Shown here piece after piece: positions 12,133 through 23,958 of a stretch of DNA of 64,000 bases; position 1 is the stretch's first letter, and each line of letters begins with the position of its first letter. Under the pieces are notes generated by a model. That model saw nothing but the letters and a program-made list of their open reading frames with translations, was not told the origin of the DNA and did not search any database. Source of the DNA: Sepiola atlantica (taxonomy: Eukaryota; Mollusca; Cephalopoda; Sepiida; Sepiolidae); the NCBI GenBank assembly GCA_963556195.1, contig OY744537.1, positions 15,010,243 to 15,074,242 on the forward strand. Reading direction: 5' to 3'. A program made the position numbers and the translations under genes.

Positions 12133-12166
12133 CATATATATTTATTTATATATATATATATATATA
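11875..12166. repeat. TA-rich array with CT interludes
   Basis: Imperfect TA/TATT/TATG repeats with two CTCTCT patches at 11939-11950 and 11974-11984. Confidence 0.95.
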
Positions 12167-12395
12167 GTCTCGGAAGTTTCTCAACCATTAAAACTATATA
12201 AAAAAAAAAAAACTTAAAAAAAAAAAATTAAAAAAAAATAAATAAATAAAAAAAACTTATAGTCTCAAGTCTTCCAGTGGAAAATCACTCATGTAAGTCA
12301 ATTTATTTCTTACAGTTATTATATTAGTTAGTTTCTAACACTATTTTAAGGGATCATCAGTTGTTTACCATGAAAAACTGTTTCGGGAATTTTAT
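12167..12395 (-). repeat. Inverted copy of the 9505-9712 repeat
   Basis: Begins TAGTCTCGGAAGTTTCTCAA, passes through an A-rich stretch and CCAGTGGAAAATCACTCATG, and ends CATGAAAAACTGTTTCGGG. Two copies 2.5 kb apart in opposite orientation. Confidence 0.8.
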
Positions 12396-12572
12396 ATATA
12401 TATATATATATATACATAGATGTGCATACATACAGAGGGAGAAAGAAAGACGATAATTTATCTTGAATTTTCGTATCATTGAATTATTTGACTTCCTGCT
12501 CTTGTCGATGGCGCCATGTTTTGGAGGAAACAGTTCTTTGTGTACTTAACAATACGGAATAATCGATAAGAT

Positions 12573-12649
<77 letters not shown>

Positions 12650-14318
12650 AAAGAGAGAGAGAGAGAGAAAGAAAGAAAGGGGCGTGTTTTAGTGAGTTTG
12701 TCAATACATATATTTATATATTGACAGACACACACGCTCATGAACAAAAACGTAACCACACGCTCATACAGACATAATGATTCACACTGGCGCACTTATA
12801 TACAATAACATGCATACACATATACTCACCAACACACGATTATACAGACACACACAAGCATACACATAACATACGCAAAAAAAAACAAAATGCACCTGAT
12901 AACGAAGGTTAATACACAAACGCATATTTGAACACTTACGCAATCACACACACACTCACACATCTGGCGAGTATACCTGGTGAACCGAGTGCAAGAGAAT
13001 TATAAACAATTGCACTTAAAGAGACGGTTAGAATCTTAAAAAGATCTCTAGGTCTAGTGTCTGAAATAGCCGGTGAATGTCTGGCATCCGGTAGGATGCC
13101 CTATCTCCAGCAAAAACGGAAAGATAAGAAAAATAAAAAATAAACTAAAACACTAAATATATACAATCGCATATACACACAAATACAGAAACACCTATGT
13201 ATGGAGTTGTGTACATATGATAATTTAGACGTTTAAAAACATATAAATATACTTATCAAAACAGAAATGAACACGTATACACCCCAGATACACTCGTACA
13301 CGTATATAAATGATATGTACGTTTATATATAAACACTTATTTATACTGACACCTGTGTAGTTATATACACACTATCAAACACGCATACCAATACACAAAC
13401 TTAAGCTTTCATGTATAGGAGACACAGACGTATGTACTGGTGTACATGCATACACGTCTGTTTATATATAGAGAAGAACGCAGACGCACATGCACGCGTA
13501 CACACACACTTACAAGTGTATGCACAAGTACCCGTATGCATACATACGTTATCGTACACAGTCATGATCTTGTAAACGTGTATGCACATGTATGACAGTC
13601 TGCCAATCAGGAGGATAAGAGTCGGAATTGTAAGACTTTTCCACACACGCACTTGCTTTAAGAGAACCATGCATTGATGGAAACATTACCCACTCTCTCG
13701 ACGAGGCAATTAATGATTGTACAAGGGAAAAGTTCTGCTACAAAGGTTAATCTGGTTCTACGTGTTATATCAGAGTGTTCCTTCTCCTAGAATAGTTGTT
13801 TCTCTACTATTGCACTGATGAGGAAGGGGAGATGGATTCATGCCTTCCACAGTGATTCGATAGCTATGAGACGCTGGTAACCACTTCCATATACACATAT
13901 CCACATCTAAACAAAATTGCACTACACACCGACGGATGGCCATACGAACAGAGGCGTATGCTAAACATGTGCACGGACATATGCATACATCGAGGCAGCC
14001 TGAAATTCACTTTTTAAACACGTTCATTGTATGGAAAGCATTTCGACCAACTTTCACCTCAAAAGTGTAACGTCGATTAATTATTAAGAGCTCAGTCACT
14101 TTAGTTGTTTCATGTTTTATTTTTGTTGTCACTATGTAAAAGAAAAGTGAAAACAGTTGTAATCTAATAACCAAACTAGGTTACAGGGTCGACACTAATC
14201 TTTATAAGAATCATTTCTCTTTACCTGTGCTATTGATATTTCCACAAGTGTCTTGGGAGTCGAAATATGATTTGCTAACGGATAATTATTCTGAGACAAA
14301 GTTTACACTACTTTTTTC

Positions 14319-14320
<2 letters not shown>
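12396..14320. other. Noncoding, CA/TA-enriched; nothing else recognised
   Basis: A (TA)n array at 12573-12645 and GA repeats to 12680 are followed by about 1 kb rich in ACACAC/ATACAC words (12720-13560), which looks like an old decayed CA/TA array. The Cys-rich frame on the minus strand at 13401-13670 is a translation of this and shows no domain. 13680-14320 is AT-rich with no recognisable feature. Confidence 0.5.

Positions 14321-14363
<43 letters not shown>
14321..14363. repeat. (AAT)n microsatellite
   Basis: About 14 perfect AAT units. Confidence 0.95.
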
Positions 14364-14365
<2 letters not shown>

Positions 14366-15451
14366 TAAGTCGGTCAGATATTCAAAGTTAGACCTAAATA
14401 GCAATGCATCTGACAAATCGATATTAAATTCTGACGAGCCAGTCATTCACGTAAATTTTCAGTCTGTATTCTTCACATAAAAAGAAATTCCAATTAATTT
14501 CATCGATCACATATTCTATCCGACCCGATAATTTTTACAGTAGCATACACTGACCGAGATATATTGTTTAGTTTAATTATCTAATCAAAATCTAATGAAA
14601 AGGTTAGGTTTGGTACAAATGGAGAATTAAAAATGGCGTCTAACTATAATTATTGGGTACGTATTTATTCATTTCTTTTAATTTGTGTACATTATGACTA
14701 CGTTTTAGGAATTAAATCCAGACAGTTATTCATATAAGCTTACTTATTTACAATTTTCTGACTATTATCTGATATAAACAGAATAGTAAAAAGGTACACA
14801 TGCGAACTTTGAAGATTCGTTGTTCGCATTCATCACGTTTTTTTAGTGATGATAAACATGTGCGCGCTGACACAAGGACATATTTGAAATTATATGTCAC
14901 GTAAAATAAAGACACCAAAAAAAGTAATAGATCAATAAATATAAACCTTTGAATGATGAATCAAATTATACCGTTTGAATTTCTTTCTATAGTTATTTAC
15001 GATTAAAAATGAAAAGCTACGATTAAAACACAAACGCGTGTACATAAGAACATTCAAATAAGGAGGGGGGGAGAGAAAAAAACTTTCCGCTTCTATGATA
15101 TTCTATCTCTATATTGATAAAAAAACAAAAAACACTGACCACTACTTATGTTTGTATATTTCTCGCAGGAGGTTAAAATGCAGAAATAAAATTCAAGAAA
15201 CAAGACTCAGGGGTAAAGCCGGGTTGTTACAATTTTTTAAATTAAATACGGATACGTAAAGAGGGTTTTAGGGATAATGAAACCCTGACAAAAATAAAAA
15301 GCACACATACGTTAGGAAATTACTCTGACCACACACGAAAATTAGAAATAAAACTTTTCAAAACAATACAGAATTGTTTATGATTGGTACAGTTGTACTG
15401 ATTGCATATATTTGTACGCTTGTTTTACTTTGGAGGATAACAAGTACACAA
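14364..15451. other. Noncoding stretch, nothing recognised
   Basis: AT-rich. Parts resemble 18480-18740 (AAAATAAAGACA, ATTTACGATTAA, CGATTAAAACACA), so an unclassified dispersed repeat occurs in both. Confidence 0.45.
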
Positions 15452-16025
15452 TGAGCTTCTTCTTCTTCTTCTTTTTCTTCTTCTTTTTCTTCTTCTTCTT
15501 CTTCTTTTTCTTCTTCTTTTTCTTCTTCTTCTTCTTCTTTTTCTTCTTCTTTTTCTTCTTCTTCTTCTTCTTCTTCTTTTTCTTCTTCTTCTTTTTCTTC
15601 TTTTTCTTCTTCTTCTTTTTCTTCTTCTTCTTCTTTTTCTTCTTCTTATTCTTCTTCATCTTCTTCTTCTTCTTTTTCTTTATCTTCTTCTTCTTCTTCT
15701 TCTTCTTCTTTTTCTTCTTCTTCTTCTTCTTTTTCCTCTTTCTTCTTCTTCTTCTTTTTCTTCTTCTTCTTCTTTTTTTTTTCTTCTTCTTCTTCTTTTT
15801 CTTCTTCTTCTTTTTTTTCTTCTTTTTCTTCTTCTTCTTCTTCTTTTTCTTCTTCTTCTTCTTCTTCTTCTTCTTCTTTTTCTTCTTCTTCTTCTTTTTC
15901 TTCTTCTTTTTCTTCTTTTTCTTCTTCCTCTTCTTCTTCTTTTTCTTCTTCTTCTTTTTTTTCTTCTTTTTCTTCTTCTTCTTCTTCTTTTTCTTCTTCT
16001 TCTTCTTCTTCTTCTTCTTTTTCTT

Positions 16026-16054
<29 letters not shown>
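15452..16054. repeat. 600-bp TTC/TTTTTC polypyrimidine tract (GAA/AAG on minus strand)
   Basis: Almost uninterrupted TTC triplets with regularly spaced TTTTTC blocks. Only a few A bases interrupt it, at 15649-15691. In minus orientation it follows the (AAT)n tail of a non-LTR retrotransposon copy, as if the AAT tail mutated to AAG and expanded. Long GAA/TTC mirror repeats form triplex DNA. The poly-Phe and poly-Lys frames are not genes. Confidence 0.95.

Positions 16055-16097
<43 letters not shown>
16055..16097 (-). repeat. (AAT)n 3' tail of the adjacent non-LTR copy
   Basis: On the minus strand this directly follows GAGAACTCCTAGTGA, the conserved 3' end of this retrotransposon family in the window, and leads into the GAA tract. 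Confidence 0.8.
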
Positions 16098-16099
<2 letters not shown>

Positions 16100-17068
16100 C
16101 TAGGAGTTCTCATACATGTCAGCGATGATGTTCTCTAGAGTCTGAATGACAAAAAGTTTACCCAGATTCCCAGTACTCTCCACCTCTTTCTATAACTATT
16201 GCAAATGACTTTCCGTTACCGCAACAGCCGCTTACCATTGGTATTCTCTGGGAATAACCCCCCCCCCCCCCCCAAAGTCCCAGAATTCTCCAGAACTCTT
16301 CCAGCTGAGCTCTAGTAAGTGCTTTCCCTCTTCGTTCTTTCCAACCTCCTTGACTCTTCACAATTATTTTATGTGGTATCAATCGAGGCTGAAGGCTTTT
16401 AGGGGGGGGGGGCACAGTTTATAACATATCTAGCAGTTTCAGTTCCCTTGGTTTAATGTGGTGTTACCTTCATGTTTTAGTTTTACTTCTGTTGCAATTT
16501 CCATGTGGCTGGTTAGTGTTCGTAGTTTATGTGGGTTGGTTTCCGCATTCGAGGATTTTCCTTGATATTTCAGCTATGTTCATGACAATTTTTACTAGTA
16601 TTTTTTCCAGGCTTTTCGGGACTGTTCCTAGTGCTCCTACGATTATTGGTATTATATTGACTTTCTTCATGTTCCATATTCCTTTCAGTTCTCTCGCAAG
16701 TTTTGTGTATTTTCTTCGTTTTTCTGTCTCTTTGATCTTTACCCTGTGACCTGCTGGGACGGCAAAATCTACGATTTGGCAGTTTCTTTCCTTCTTGTTA
16801 ACTATTATGACGTCCGGTCTCTATACTTGGATGAGTTTATCTGTTTGTATCCTCATATCTCAGAGGATGTTTTGGTTTTCTTTTTCCAGTACTTCTGTCT
16901 CTGGTTTGTGTCTGTACCATTTGTCTGCGGGTTCAAAATGCAATCGTTTGCATGGTTCCCAGTGTACTGCTTTCCGCACGGAGTCGTGTCTGTTATTGTA
17001 TTCTTTTTGGGGCTAGTTTGCTGCATTCACTTATTATGTGATTGGCCGTTTCGTTTCTTTGTCCGCAG
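16098..17068 (-). pseudogene. Non-LTR retrotransposon, 5'-truncated; zinc knuckle and RLE-like endonuclease region
   Basis: On the minus strand the copy begins right after an (AAT)n tract at 17069. It reads CGQRNETANHIISECSKL, a C/H/C zinc-knuckle-like segment, then a region ending WYRHKPETEVLEKEN. Next comes RPDVIIV...QIVDFAVP, and then a conserved C-terminal stretch (VNIIPIIVGALGTVP). R-P-D followed 14 residues later by D fits the K/R-P-D-X12-14-D/E motif of the restriction-like endonuclease in R2/NeSL-type LINEs. Several stops (for example just before RPD) and frameshifts make it dead. A 3' UTR of about 600 bp follows, ending GAGAACTCCTAGTGA plus (AAT)n. Homopolymer runs at 16258 and 16402 are suspect assembly spots. 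Family assignment is from the motif only. Confidence 0.7.
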
Positions 17069-17461
<393 letters not shown>

Positions 17462-18130
17462 CAGTTTTCCACTACATCCAGCTATTTGATTGTGAATGGC
17501 ACTCGAAAAAAATAAAAATCAATCAGAAATAAATAAATAAAGGCCTGAGAAAGATGCATATATAATAGCAAAAGAACCCGGCAGTGCCCGGATGCAGGAT
17601 CAAAAATCAATGTCGCTATACGCAATTGTTTGGCAGATTATGCTATCTCTTTGATCACTATTCTCACATAACTTGCTTATAACGTTTAGAAACAACCATA
17701 AAACAAAAGTAGATTACAACCTCATAGCTCAATATTAAAATAAGCAAAGGATTTTTATATGTACAGGTGGAGATTTGTTTTGTTTTGTTTTTCATATAAT
17801 TAGTATTTAAAGTAAATAGGTATTTAAAAAAACAACTAATGTAGCTCATAATTATAATCTCCTGTGTGTATACAATCGCTATGCCAAATTTAATTGTAAT
17901 TGGTTAATTATTATTAGATAATGTTTTTTTGTTTTTCTTGGGGGGGGGGGAGTTTGTAAATATAAGATCTGTTGACCCCCCAAATGGATCTTGATCAAAT
18001 TGAAGATAGCTTCATTAGCTTTCTTGATAACTATTACATATGATTCAGTCATAAAATATATTGTAAGTTCCACGTATAAGTTGTATATAAGGAACACACA
18101 AACATCACACACACATACACAGAAATTGAG

Positions 18131-18196
<66 letters not shown>

Positions 18197-18299
18197 GTTA
18201 CATTGGAATAATTCCAGGAAGAAATCCGGGTAAGAGAGCTCAATGTGGTAAACAGAGCAAGAATAACGTAAAATATAATAACACGAAATTACATGATTG

Positions 18300-18372
<73 letters not shown>

Positions 18373-18407
18373 GTATTTCCGATTAAGAATAAGATATTGA
18401 TGGCGAT
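17462..18407. other. Noncoding stretch with TA arrays
   Basis: No gene recognised. It has TA arrays at 18135-18191 and 18302-18368 and a G run at 17940-17951. Confidence 0.5.
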
Positions 18408-18482
18408 TTTATCATCATCATTATCATCATCATCATTATCATCATCATCATCATCATCATCCTAATCATCATCATCATCAAG
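18408..18482. repeat. (ATC)n microsatellite
   Basis: ATC/ATT triplets, about 75 bp. Confidence 0.9.
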
Positions 18483-19355
18483 ATAAATAAAGCGATGAAA
18501 AACGTGCGCGCTGAGAACGTTCGAAGAGTTGGGGGAGACAGTGGGATACTTGAACTTGCAACATCACGTGAAATAAAGACAAAAGAAATGAGAAATAAAA
18601 TCAATAATTATAGAGCCGAGAAAGATAAATTAAATTGTTCCATTTGAATGTCTATATTTATTTACGATTAACAATAAACTTATGATTAAAATACACACGT
18701 GAGCGCAGCTAACATTCGGATGGGGGGGGGGGGGGGGAACAGAAAAGAGTGCAGAGTTCGAATGCAAAAACGCGATAAATCCAATCCGTTTAAATTGAAA
18801 CATTAAACAATAAAAAGGTAAAATATATTAAATCTAAACTTCGACTAAAAGCTGATTTAAATGGAGAACAAAATAAATAATCCTCGTATCATATTTTGTA
18901 AAACATGATTCCATGGTGTCGTTGAGCGTTGAAATGCAACACGTTTTATAGAAATAGCTTCGTAATTTTGAAAATGGCGTTTATCGCGTTTTGCATTCGA
19001 ACTCTTTGATTCTCTGGTTTTATGATATTAAATATCTATATTGATAAAATACTGTGACAACTCCTCGCATATTTGTTGGTCTCGCATCTACGTGACTTGC
19101 ACATGATTTATTTTACATGATTTTCTAGTAATTATGTATCACATTCAACAATGCAAAAACGTAAAAAAAATACGAAATTTTAATCATATTTAAAAATAAG
19201 ATGATGTAATTTCAAAATCGGATCAATCAGAATGCATTTCATTTTTTGTGTTATCGAAACATTCATTTTAATTTTTGGAAGCATTCAAACTGTCGAATTA
19301 TTTCTGGCTTAAAATAGCAACAACCGTGAAAGTACTAACAATACTGAGCAACGCT
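18483..19355. other. Noncoding stretch, nothing recognised
   Basis: AT-rich with a 17-base G run at 18722-18738. It shares short segments with 14.8-15.1 kb, as noted there. Confidence 0.45.
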
Positions 19356-19368
19356 AGTAGTAGTAGTC

Positions 19369-19410
<42 letters not shown>

Positions 19411-19425
19411 ATAATGATAATAATG

Positions 19426-19462
<37 letters not shown>
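19356..19462. repeat. (TAG)n then (AAT)n microsatellite
   Basis: TAG triplets at 19356-19409, then GATAAT variants, then AAT triplets to 19462, where non-LTR sequence begins. Confidence 0.95.
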
Positions 19463-19464
<2 letters not shown>

Positions 19465-20240
19465 TGGAGCATTAGAAAAGTCAGTATAATACCAATAATC
19501 GTAGGAACACTAGGAACAGTCCCAAAAAACAAGAGAAAAGACTGGGAGAAATTGGAATCAAAGGGATCATTGCGACTATACAAAGGACGGCAATGATCAA
19601 AACAGCTGCAATCTTAAGGCAAATCCTTGAATGCGGAAACCAACCGTCATAAGCTATGAATGGTAACCAGTCACATGGAATTTACAGCAGGAAGAAAACA
19701 AAACCATATGAAGAACACCACATCCCGAACCAAGGATTAGAAACTGCAAGAAACATCACATCATGAGCTCCAACCTCCTAATAAATTACACCAGCCTCAG
19801 CTGACACCACACAAAACATAACAAATAAACAGAAATTGCAAGAAAAACCATAAGCCCCCCACTAAAAAATGGGGCCAGCCTAGGCTGACACCACACAAAA
19901 TATTTGTAAGGGGTCAAGGGGGATGAGAAGACTGAGGAGGGACAGCACAAAGCAGACCTCCACTGGAAAAGTACGGAGAATGCTGGAACCTTTGGGAGGC
20001 TTATTGCCACCCAAATCCCAGGGAAGACCAATGGTTTTTACAAGCGAGAAATCAATGGTAAGCGGCTGTTGCGATATAGCAAGGTTATTTGCGGTGGTTA
20101 TTGAAAATAGGTGGAGAATACTGGAAATCTGAGTAGGCTTGTTGTCACTCAGACTCCAGGGAACACCACCGGTTGTTGTCGGTGAGCAATCACTGACGAT
20201 GATCTGTGTGAGAACTCCTAGTGAGTACAAATAATAATTG
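19463..20240 (+). pseudogene. Non-LTR retrotransposon copy, 5'-truncated at (AAT)n
   Basis: Coding similarity starts directly after the AAT tract (frame with KVSIIPIIVGTLGTVPK), equivalent to the C-terminal end of the 16-17 kb copy. A 3' UTR follows, with GGGAGGCTTATTGCCACCCA, GTTGTCACTCAGACTCCAGG, GTGAGCAATCACTGACGATG and the terminal GAGAACTCCTAGTGAGTAC, then AATAATAATTG. There are stops in the coding part. The open frames on the opposite strand are shadows. Confidence 0.75.
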
Positions 20241-20339
20241 TAAGACAAAAAGAAGAAAAATAACATAATCTAAAACAACCTTCCCCGCAGCACAAAACAC
20301 ACGCTTTCTGCACTTCAGGATTGTTATTATTATGATGGC

Positions 20340-20690
20340 AACTTGCATGGTTTGTATAGTGTCACTTCTTCCTTTGATTCGTTTCTTGTTGTTTTCTTAG
20401 ATTTTTGAGAACCGTTCCTAGACTTCTATAATTATTGATAAAAACGGTAGTTTTTTTTGTGGTCTCTCGTAATTTTCAGGTCTCTCGTAATTTTCAGGTC
20501 TCTCGTAATTTTCAGGTCTCTCGTAATTTTCAGGTCTCTCGTAATTTTCATATATTCACTTAGATTTTCCGTCTCATTCAGCTTTATTCTGTGATCCGCT
20601 TGGACGGCGAAACTTATTATTTGGAAAGTGTATTTCCTTCTTATTGATTATTATCATGTATGGTCTTCGATTAGTTTGTCAGTTGGTACC
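20340..20690 (-). pseudogene. Decayed non-LTR fragment, minus strand, with 18-bp tandem repeat
   Basis: The reverse complement matches the C-terminal coding and RLE-like region of the same family in diverged form. It is interrupted at 20455-20549 by five copies of an 18-bp unit (AGGTCTCTCGTAATTTTC). That unit derives from the element's own GAGAGACCTGAAAA-type sequence, still single-copy near 22190. Confidence 0.6.
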
Positions 20691-21160
20691 AACCGATATT
20701 GTTGATACTACAAAAAATGGCAGTGAAAGGTTCTGAGAGGATGGAAATACTTGGTATGGAAAGCACCATCTAGACCTCCATTTGAAGATCACCGAGCGTA
20801 CTGTAATCTTGATAAGATTTGTTGTCACTCAAATTTCATAGAAAGCCAACGGCCATCATCAGCTAGAATTTAATGGTATACAGCAGTTGTGAGACCGCAA
20901 AGTGATTGTAACGGTGATCGAAAAAAAGTGGGGTGTACTGAAAATCTGGAGAGACTTGTTGTCACTAAGTCTCCATGGAACACCACTTAGTTTTGCTAGT
21001 GAACGATCACTCGTGTGAAAATTGATGCAATAAATAATAATAAAAGCTACAAATATTTAAATAGGTAATTTAAAGTGAGTGAAGAACGGGTTCTGAGGAG
21101 ACTTATTGTCACTCAGACTCTAGGAGAACACTAGAAAAATGTGCATTACTTGTTATAAAG
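20691..21160 (+). pseudogene. Non-LTR 3'-UTR fragments
   Basis: Diverged copies of the 3' UTR: TTGTTGTCACTCAAATTTC at 20820, TTGTTGTCACTAAGTCTCC at 20957, then TTATTGTCACTCAGACTC at 21103. Apparently two partial 3' ends in a row. Confidence 0.55.
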
Positions 21161-21169
21161 AAGAAAAAA

Positions 21170-22400
21170 TTCGAAACAACATTAAGTATGCAACTACCTT
21201 ATCGAGAAGTAATAGGAACACTTAACGAACGCGAAATTATAAATACCTGAGCATCCTGGAAGCGGATACAATCAACAGCAAATAGCGATAGTAAAATAGA
21301 TAGTTAAAAGAGGATGCTCTTATTTATATTTATACAATACTATCCGAAATGTCAGTCCTGTGAAGGATTAATGATACTGCATATTTTAAAACCATGTAAT
21401 AAGTCTTTTTGCGATCGGACACCAAATTACTGATATCCGAAAGCTAAATAGACTCAGAAGAACGAGAAAAAGTCTTGAAACAAAATTATGTAGCATAAAC
21501 CTAATGAAAAAAAGAAACTCATGTGCAGTATCCCTCGTAAGGTACTCTGGACCCTTCATAAGCTGATTACCACCACCAAGAATACATCTATGCGAACAAT
21601 ACAAAGAACAGTGAAATGGGAAACAAAAGATTGAGAGGAGAAAATGGGAAGAAAGGCAACTACAGAAACTATTTGTAAGACACTAAATAAATTACACATG
21701 AGAAAACACGAGAAATGATTATAAAAAGGACACTTGAAAAGAGAAACTTACAAGCAGGCAAACCTACGCGATTAAAGAAAACTACATAAAACTAAAGGTA
21801 GACAAGACTCAATATAACAGCAAATATAGACAAAGAGACGAAACAATGAACGATATCATTAGTGAATGTAGCAAGTGGTTCTTCCTTACAGGCAGAGATG
21901 ACTGAGTTGGGAAAGTAGTCTAACAGGGACTCTGAAAACGACTTCTCTTAAAAATTATAGACAAATGGTACATACAAAAACTGGAGTTAGTATTGGAAAC
22001 GGAAAAGCATAACATTCTCTACAACATTTAGATAGAAACTGACAAACTAATCGAAGACCATACATGATAATAATTAATGAGAAGGTTAAACACGTACAAA
22101 ATATTATAGTTTGCGGTCAAAACTGATCACAGATTAAAGCTGAATGAAGCGGGAAATCTAAGTGAAGATATGAAAATTACGAGAGACCTGAAAAGACAAT
22201 GGACCAAGAAAACTACCGTTTATCAGTAATTATAGGAGTACTAGGAACAGTTCTAAAAAAGGACTAAAAAAGGACTAAAAAAGAAACGAATCAAAGGAAG
22301 AAGTGGCACTATACAAACCACGTCAGTTGTCATAGTAATAAAAATCCTAGAGTGCAGAAACCAACTCACATAATCATGGCACATAATTAAGTTAAACTAA
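21170..22400 (+). pseudogene. Longest non-LTR fragment: end of RT region, zinc knuckle, C-terminal domain
   Basis: Frames include KYKYLSILEADTINS near 21235, LRRTRKSLETKLCSINLMK and AVSLVRYSGPF at 21430-21560 (region following the reverse transcriptase core), and ETMNDIISECSKW at 21838-21880 (zinc knuckle). The RLE and C-terminal region follows at 22030-22350. Many stops and frameshifts. This copy extends further 5' than the others in the window. Confidence 0.65.
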
Positions 22401-22599
22401 AATGGCACCGTGATCAAACGCAACTTAAAAAAGCATATTAAGTCGAATCAATCAAACTGAGACTAATTAAGTAGATATATGTGCCAAATATTATAATCTA
22501 TTCAAAAATAACGACCGAGTAATAACTCGGCTTTTACCACAGGAAAAAAATCCGTGAAAGATCTTATAGGATGAAAACACCAAGAATGGATATCTGCCT

Positions 22600-22800
22600 G
22601 CAGACGAAAGAGTACTCACATTTTAGGAGCCTTATTGACACTTAAATTCCAGATCAAACCATTCACCGTTATCAACAGGAAATCACTAACTGAGTAACAA
22701 TTATAATGGGATGAATTAGAGATCTACGAATACTTTCTTTTATTCAGGAGTCTGGGAGATCCACTGGATTTTATCAGCAAAAGATCATGGATAGTGACTG
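22600..22800 (+). pseudogene. Decayed non-LTR 3'-UTR fragment
   Basis: AGGAGCCTTATTGACACTTA and TTATCAACAGGAAATCAC match the family 3' UTR in diverged form. Ends at a triplet array. Confidence 0.45.
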
Positions 22801-22810
22801 TAATGTGAAC

Positions 22811-23045
<235 letters not shown>

Positions 23046-23290
23046 CATCCCGAAAAAACTAGAAAAAAGACTAGGAGAAATCGGAATCACAGGGAAGACT
23101 GAGACCATACAATGTACATCAATGATGAAAACGGCTAAAATCTTACTTAATATCCTTAAATAGGGAAACTAACCCACATAAGCTACGAATGCTAACCAGT
23201 CACATGGAAGTTTCAATAGGAAGAAAACAAAACCACAGGAAGAACATCACCACATGAAACCAAGAAAAAGAAAATGCAAGAAATTTCATA
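23046..23290 (+). pseudogene. Non-LTR fragment, 5'-truncated at triplet array
   Basis: CCCGAAAAAACTAGAAAAAA, AGGAGAAATCGGAATCACAG and following sequence match the C-terminal region of the family. It starts directly after the triplet array. Confidence 0.6.
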
Positions 23291-23629
23291 ATTTACCCTC
23301 CTTTCCTTTTTTCTTCCTCTTCCATTGTCGAGTTACCGTCGATATTCTTTCTTCTCTTTCATGCCATGATTCGTCATAGTGGTCGCCGTGTGTCTCATCA
23401 GTGCGTCTAGTGAACGAAACTGTTTCTATCCAACAAAAGAATTTTGAAGACATTTTTTCAAGAGATCTCTGAATAAAACAGGCGCGTAGAGGAGAGACCG
23501 TCTTATCTTAACTACAGTCTATCTTATACTTTAGTTACTTCTTGACTTATTACTTGTTAGATCGCATTTACCGCCTGGACAGACAAGGGGGGTCGCCTTC
23601 GGTTTCATCCCGACTTAACTCAAGTTTCA

Positions 23630-23958
23630 GAGCATACTGTGCGGCGTCCGTCTCGCTTCAAATTCATGACCAGATTCTCTTGAAATTTTCGCTTCTTCGT
23701 GCGCGACAACACGTGACGTCATCGTGTACTGAATCTATTGGCCTCTATCTCTGACCTTTATTGATTCCAATGCCCTGTTCCTTTGATCTTAAGTTCACCT
23801 ATCTGTTACTCACTCGTGGGGAAACAGATTTATTTCCCCAAAGTGTGTGTCAGCCATACATGCACTCAGCTATTTTAATCTCGACCCCAGTCCCAATTCG
23901 TACTAGCTGAAGTACACGTTTTCAACATAGGGCCTCCCTATAATCCAACACACTTTCT
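23630..23958 (+). repeat. LTR-like direct repeat, left copy
   Basis: Runs from TTCAGAGCATACT through CGACAACACGTGACGTCATC, GGCCTCTATCTCTGACCTTT and AATCTCGACCCCAGTCC to CAACATAGGGC. About 80-85% identical by eye to 25793-26092, 2.16 kb downstream in the same orientation. It contains a perfect CRE-like TGACGTCA inside ACACGTGACGTCATCG. No clean TG...CA ends are visible. Confidence 0.65.

Noticed and set aside
13815..13860. CTGATGAGGAAGG on the plus strand
   Set aside because: No GAAA box at a suitable distance.
15378..16128. 240-residue poly-Lys and poly-Phe frames
   Set aside because: Direct translation of the TTC/GAA array.
23380..23420. CTGATGAGACACACGG on the minus strand as a hammerhead
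   Set aside because: The following sequence up to GACGAATC gives no complementary stem II.
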